A DNA stretch of 64,000 nucleotides from Arthrobacter roseus. Its GTDB lineage: Bacteria > Actinomycetota > Actinomycetes > Actinomycetales > Micrococcaceae. Shown one piece after another: positions 61,072-64,000 of this stretch. Each line of letters begins with the position of its first letter. The stretch's first letter is position 1. Made by a program: the position numbers and the translations under genes. The notes beneath the pieces are model-generated. The model did not search any database and was not told where the DNA came from. It worked only from the letters and a program-made list of their open reading frames with translations. The stretch is taken from contig NZ_JAFBCU010000001.1 in the NCBI RefSeq assembly GCF_016907875.1, forward strand, positions 372,001 through 436,000, in the 5' to 3' direction.

Positions 61072-61227
61072 CCTCTTAGTGAACACCAAGGGTGCTGGCC
61101 TATCCACCGTTTGGGTCATTCCTGCAACTTTGGGACATTCCTGCGCAATGGGCGGGGACCGGCGTCGTTCTTGGGCTTGTGTGCGCCTATTGTGCAGATC
61201 ACGGTGTCGTCTGGGGATTCTGTTCAT

Positions 61228-61284
61228 CTGTCGTGCAGGTCAAGGGCTGCTGAGGCGCGAGAAGGGCCTTGACCTGCACGACAG
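61228..61284. repeat. Long inverted repeat between ku and the AHSA1-like gene
   Basis: CTGTCGTGCAGGTCAAGG (61228-61245) and CCTTGACCTGCACGACAG (61267-61284) are perfect 18-bp arms around a 21-nt loop. They lie in a divergent spacer, so they cannot be a terminator for either gene. A related half copy (TGTGCAGATCACGG) lies about 35 bp to the left. Confidence 0.85.
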
Positions 61285-61343
61285 ACGGGACGCTGCCTCT
61301 TCCACATGCTTCTCGTCCCACGAATGGCGACTACGCTGGATGA

Positions 61344-61838
61344 GTGATCCCTGACGCCAATGAACCCATAGTGACCCTGCTCAACGACGGCGGCGAGACT
61401 GCTGTTAAAACGGAGTACCGTTTTGATGCGCCGCCTGCGAAGATGTGGGAGTTCCTCACCGACCCCAAGAAGCTGCGCTTCTGGTTCCCGTGTGAGATGA
61501 CCATTCAACTCCGCGAGAAGGGGTCCGTGATTTTCACGTTCCCAGATGATCGCCCGGAGACCGGTTCGGTGGTGGCCGTGGATGAGAACCGGCTGTTGGC
61601 CTACACGTGGGGTGAGGAGTTGCTTCGCTGGACGCTGAAAGCGGTCGACGACGGCTGCCGTCTGGTGTTGACGGATGTTTTGGCGAAACCTTCCACCGCT
61701 GCGAATGTTGCGGCTGGTTGGCACCTGACGTTCCTTGGCCTCGATGACCTCCTCCATGAACGCGAGCTCGGACAGGACCCCGCGATCTGGGACGATTTTG
61801 TGCGGCGGTACAGGACGCAGTTCGCCAATAAGCCCTAA
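61344..61838 (+). CDS. SRPBCC/AHSA1-like domain protein
   Basis: This 164-aa helix-grip-fold protein has PPAKMWEFLTDPKKLRFWFP near the start, and GSVVAVDENRLLAYTWG, then GWHLTFLGLDDLLH, as in AHSA1 (activator of Hsp90 ATPase) family proteins of bacteria. Ligand unknown. GTG 61344 is taken as the start. It lies divergent from ku and converges on the flavin reductase gene. Confidence 0.85.
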   Translation: MIPDANEPIVTLLNDGGETAVKTEYRFDAPPAKMWEFLTDPKKLRFWFPCEMTIQLREKGSVIFTFPDDRPETGSVVAVDENRLLAYTWGEELLRWTLKAVDDGCRLVLTDVLAKPSTAANVAAGWHLTFLGLDDLLHERELGQDPAIWDDFVRRYRTQFANKP

Positions 61839-61882
61839 CGCTCGCAATGCCCAACCCTTCATGACTGCGTCCGCCGAGTCGA

Positions 61883-62953
61883 TTATTGCCAGGCGGCACG
61901 TTCGTACTGAAGCGGCCACGGGGTGCTGACCGGATCGACGCCGAGTTCATGCTGGGCCCGTAGCGGCCAGTTCGGGTCGCGGAGTGCCTCGCGGGCCAGC
62001 ATGACGGCGTCGGCCTTTCCGTCCTGCAGGATCTGCTCCGCCTGCCGCGGCTCGGTGATGAGCCCGACGGCGCTGACCGGCAGCCCGCCGGTGCGGACGG
62101 TTGCGGCGGCCTCCACCTGATAGCCGGGACCCACCGGAATCTTTGCCTTGACGTTGCCGCCGGTGGAGACATCGATCAGATCAGCTCCGGCGTCCTTCAG
62201 CAGCGCTGCCGTGCGAGCTGATTCCTTGACGGTGATGCCGCCTTCGGTCCAGTCCGTTGCGGAGATCCGCACAAAGAGGGGCTTGTCTTTGGACCAGACC
62301 TCCCGCACCGCGCGAGTGGTTTCGATGAGCAGCCTCGCACGGTTTTCATGGCTCCCGCCGTATTCGTCCGTGCGCTCATTGCTCAGTGGGGAGAGGAATT
62401 CGTGCAGGAGATAGCCGTGAGCGGCGTGAAGTTCGACGACGTCGAACCCGGCTTCCAGCGATCGCCGGGCGGCGTCCGCGAAGAGACCAGGGAGGGCTTT
62501 GATCTCATCGAGGCTGAGTTCGCGGGGCGCCTTGTAGCCGGGAAAGGGGACCGCGCTCGGCGCAACGGTGGTCCAGCCGCCGTCGTCGTTCGCTATGCTT
62601 TCATGCCCGTCCCACGGCGCTGGCGTGGACGCTTTGCGGCCGGCATGGGCCAGCTGGACTCCGGCAGCCGCCCCGCGTGAGTGGATAAAGTCAACGGTTT
62701 TCTTCCACTCACGGGTCTGCTCGTCATTCCAGATGCCCGTATCCGCTGGTGAGATACGCCCTTCGGGGACCACCGCCGTCGCCTCCGTCAAAACCAGTCC
62801 AAAACCACCCGATGCGCGCGCGCCGAGATGCACAAGATGCCACTCATTCGGGACGCCGTCCACGGCGGAGTACTGGCACATGGGCGCCAGCCACACGCGA
62901 TTACGGAACGTGAAGTTGCCAATGGTCAGCGGCTCGAAGAGCAAAGAGGTCAT
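61883..62953 (-). CDS. NADH:flavin oxidoreductase, YqjM/old yellow enzyme-like
   Basis: The protein has 356 aa. FMN-binding barrel: FRNRVWLAPMCQYSA (YqjM-type Cys that tunes FMN), GVQLAHAGRKAS, FDVVELHAAHGYLLHEFLSP, and SATDWTEGG. The final segment QYERAAW is usual for the YqjM group. It reduces alpha,beta-unsaturated ketones or aldehydes with NAD(P)H. ATG 62953 is the likely start. Confidence 0.93.
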   Translation of the reverse strand: MTSLLFEPLTIGNFTFRNRVWLAPMCQYSAVDGVPNEWHLVHLGARASGGFGLVLTEATAVVPEGRISPADTGIWNDEQTREWKKTVDFIHSRGAAAGVQLAHAGRKASTPAPWDGHESIANDDGGWTTVAPSAVPFPGYKAPRELSLDEIKALPGLFADAARRSLEAGFDVVELHAAHGYLLHEFLSPLSNERTDEYGGSHENRARLLIETTRAVREVWSKDKPLFVRISATDWTEGGITVKESARTAALLKDAGADLIDVSTGGNVKAKIPVGPGYQVEAAATVRTGGLPVSAVGLITEPRQAEQILQDGKADAVMLAREALRDPNWPLRAQHELGVDPVSTPWPLQYERAAWQ

Positions 62954-63065
62954 AGTCCAAACCAACGCAGAGGGGTTGTTGGTTATGCCCGTGGAACTCG
63001 GTACGGCCTCAGAAATGCGGGGAGGGCCCTCGTCAAGTCTGTTTCGTCGCCGTTAGGATGGGCTC

Positions 63066-63348
63066 ATGACACTGAAGTTGGGCATGGTCACCATTGACAC
63101 TGAGGACGCCATGCCGCTCGCGGATTGGCGGGCTGCCCGTGATGCTGGCTTTCCAGAAGGTCGATAAACCTACCGCTGGCAAGAACAAAATCCACCTGGA
63201 TCTGGACGCGTCAGACCTCGACTCCGAGGTTGACCGTTTGGTCGCAGCCGGGGCGAGGCTCATCGAGCGGCGGGGTGACGAGAGCTTTCGATGGGTCACG
63301 TTCGCGGACCCTCAGGGCAACGAGTTTGACGTAGCCGAGCACGGCTGA
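63066..63348 (+). pseudogene. Decayed VOC/glyoxalase-family gene
   Basis: ATG 63066 begins MTLKLGMVTIDTEDAMPLAD, the usual front of this VOC subgroup, but the frame ends after about 35 codons. A second frame continues from about 63138 with VMLAFQKVDKPTAGKNKIHL and WVTFADPQGNEFDVAEHG to the TGA at 63346-63348. Compared with intact relatives (from memory) about 30-40 residues between the two parts are missing, with a frame change. Best read as an internal deletion. Confidence 0.75.
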
Positions 63349-63367
63349 GTACCGACTCAAACCGTGA

Positions 63368-64000
63368 TCAGGCTTCGTCCCGTCCCAGCTGGTGACGGAG
63401 CGACCCTTCAAGGTCGGGTTGCCGGAAACGATGGCCCGCGTGTTGGAGTTTGGTCGGCGTAACGTTTTGGCTGGCTTCGGCGAGTTCTTGTGAGCCTTCC
63501 TCCCCGAGTATCAACGTGGGCCCTGCGCTCGGCACAGGGAGCAGTGCTGGCCTTTTCAGGACACGGGCCAAAGTTTTCGCGTATTCCGAGTTACGTACCG
63601 GAGTGGGTGCCACGGCGTTGACTGGGCCTGAGAGTTCAGGGTCAAAGAGGGCTCGGTTGTAGATGTCGATGAGATCGTCAATATCGATCCAGGACAGCCA
63701 TTGTTTGCCGGTGGAGGTACGTCCGCCGAGGCCCAGAGAGAAGAGGGGCCGGAACAGTCGCAGGGTGCCACCACGGGGTGACTGCACTATGCCGGTGCGC
63801 ACATTCGTGACGCGGATACCAGCCTCTGTAGCCGGGCGAGTGGCATCTTCCCAGTCGGACACAACATTCGCGAGAAAACCGTCGCCGACTGAGCTGTCTT
63901 CGGTCAGAACCTCATCACCGCGTTGCGGCCCGTAGTAGCCAATGGCGGAGGCGGCCACCAGAATAAGCGGACCCGAGGGTGTTTTAGCTGCAAGCTCAGA
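63368..64000 (-). CDS. TIGR01777 family epimerase/oxidoreductase (SulA-like), 5' end beyond window
   Basis: The visible part is about 210 residues, in frame to the last base of the window, so the gene start and the NAD-binding Rossmann motif lie outside. Visible family features are VAASAIGYYG (catalytic Tyr region), GFLANVVSDWEDATRPATEAG, VRTGIVQSPRGGTL, LSWIDIDDLI and PVNAVAPTPVRNSEY. These SDR-fold proteins are poorly characterised. The last 30 residues, LQHAGHRFRQPDLEGSLRHQLGRDEA, are typical of the C-terminus. Confidence 0.88.
   Translation of the reverse strand, partial: SELAAKTPSGPLILVAASAIGYYGPQRGDEVLTEDSSVGDGFLANVVSDWEDATRPATEAGIRVTNVRTGIVQSPRGGTLRLFRPLFSLGLGGRTSTGKQWLSWIDIDDLIDIYNRALFDPELSGPVNAVAPTPVRNSEYAKTLARVLKRPALLPVPSAGPTLILGEEGSQELAEASQNVTPTKLQHAGHRFRQPDLEGSLRHQLGRDEA

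Noticed and set aside
1-64000. CRISPR array or rRNA operon
   Set aside because: No set of regularly spaced repeats of 25-40 bp and no rRNA-like sequence was seen. The only short tandem array is the 8-bp repeat at 47638.

Overview
The window looks like a chromosome segment from a high-GC actinobacterium, most likely Arthrobacter or a close relative in the Micrococcaceae. The main evidence is the first 18 kb, which repeats the dnaA-proximal gene order of actinobacteria: ppiA, crgA, trpG/pabA, then pknB-pknA-pbpA-rodA-pstP-fhaB-fhaA on the minus strand, then a leucine tRNA. Mycobacterium tuberculosis has this order at Rv0009-Rv0020c. The replication origin is therefore probably just outside the left edge. 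The organism name is an inference from gene content and codon use; no marker such as rRNA is present.

Region 1 (1-17.9 kb) is core: a coiled membrane protein, cyclophilin, a zinc-finger rhomboid protease, a TrkH/TrkA potassium system flanked on both sides by similar clusters of DnaA-box-like sites, a PepSY lipoprotein, CrgA, class E sortase with a small membrane protein, a glutamine amidotransferase, and the cell-wall growth and phospho-signalling operon. Region 2 (17.9-30.6 kb) is mixed: a KhtTU-like cation/proton antiporter with its regulatory subunit, DUF5997 opposite an HTH-less LysR-type protein, gluconate permease and kinase, a stress-type sigma factor, a cation diffusion facilitator coupled to a lone binding-protein-like lipoprotein, a GT9 glycosyltransferase, a GAF-ANTAR regulator, an SQR-like flavoprotein, a LapA-like protein and an M20 amidohydrolase. 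A broken PKD-type lipoprotein gene, a class V aminotransferase and a CHY zinc-finger protein follow.

Region 3 (32.8-44.7 kb) is the most distinctive part: a tightly overlapping cluster for nucleotide-activated heptose and its transfer. It holds GmhB-, GmhA- and two HldE-like proteins, two GT9 heptosyltransferase-like enzymes, two further glycosyltransferases, a short-chain dehydrogenase, an aldehyde dehydrogenase, and a family 2 glycosyltransferase broken by one in-frame stop. No HldD-type epimerase is seen, so a D-glycero-D-manno-heptose nucleotide is the likely product. Such sets are best known from Gram-negative lipopolysaccharide synthesis; here the product is probably a cell-envelope glycoconjugate, which is inference.

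Region 4 (44.7-64 kb) is accessory: DUF4262, enoyl-CoA hydratase, and an IS481-family element inserted in the loop of a palindromic intergenic element with a 20-bp direct repeat. A second copy of that palindrome lies 1 kb away, so the two flank a DUF559-like gene that has an 8-bp tandem repeat before its start. Next come Dps, an SRPBCC protein, solitary PstS, a D-threonine aldolase-like enzyme, small unknowns, DUF4383 and DUF2630 proteins, a polar amino acid ABC transporter, an FMN-dependent alpha-hydroxy acid dehydrogenase with a divergent PucR-type regulator, the DNA-repair protein Ku, an AHSA1-like protein, an old-yellow-enzyme homologue, a decayed VOC gene and a TIGR01777 epimerase cut by the window end. 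No rRNA or CRISPR array was seen.
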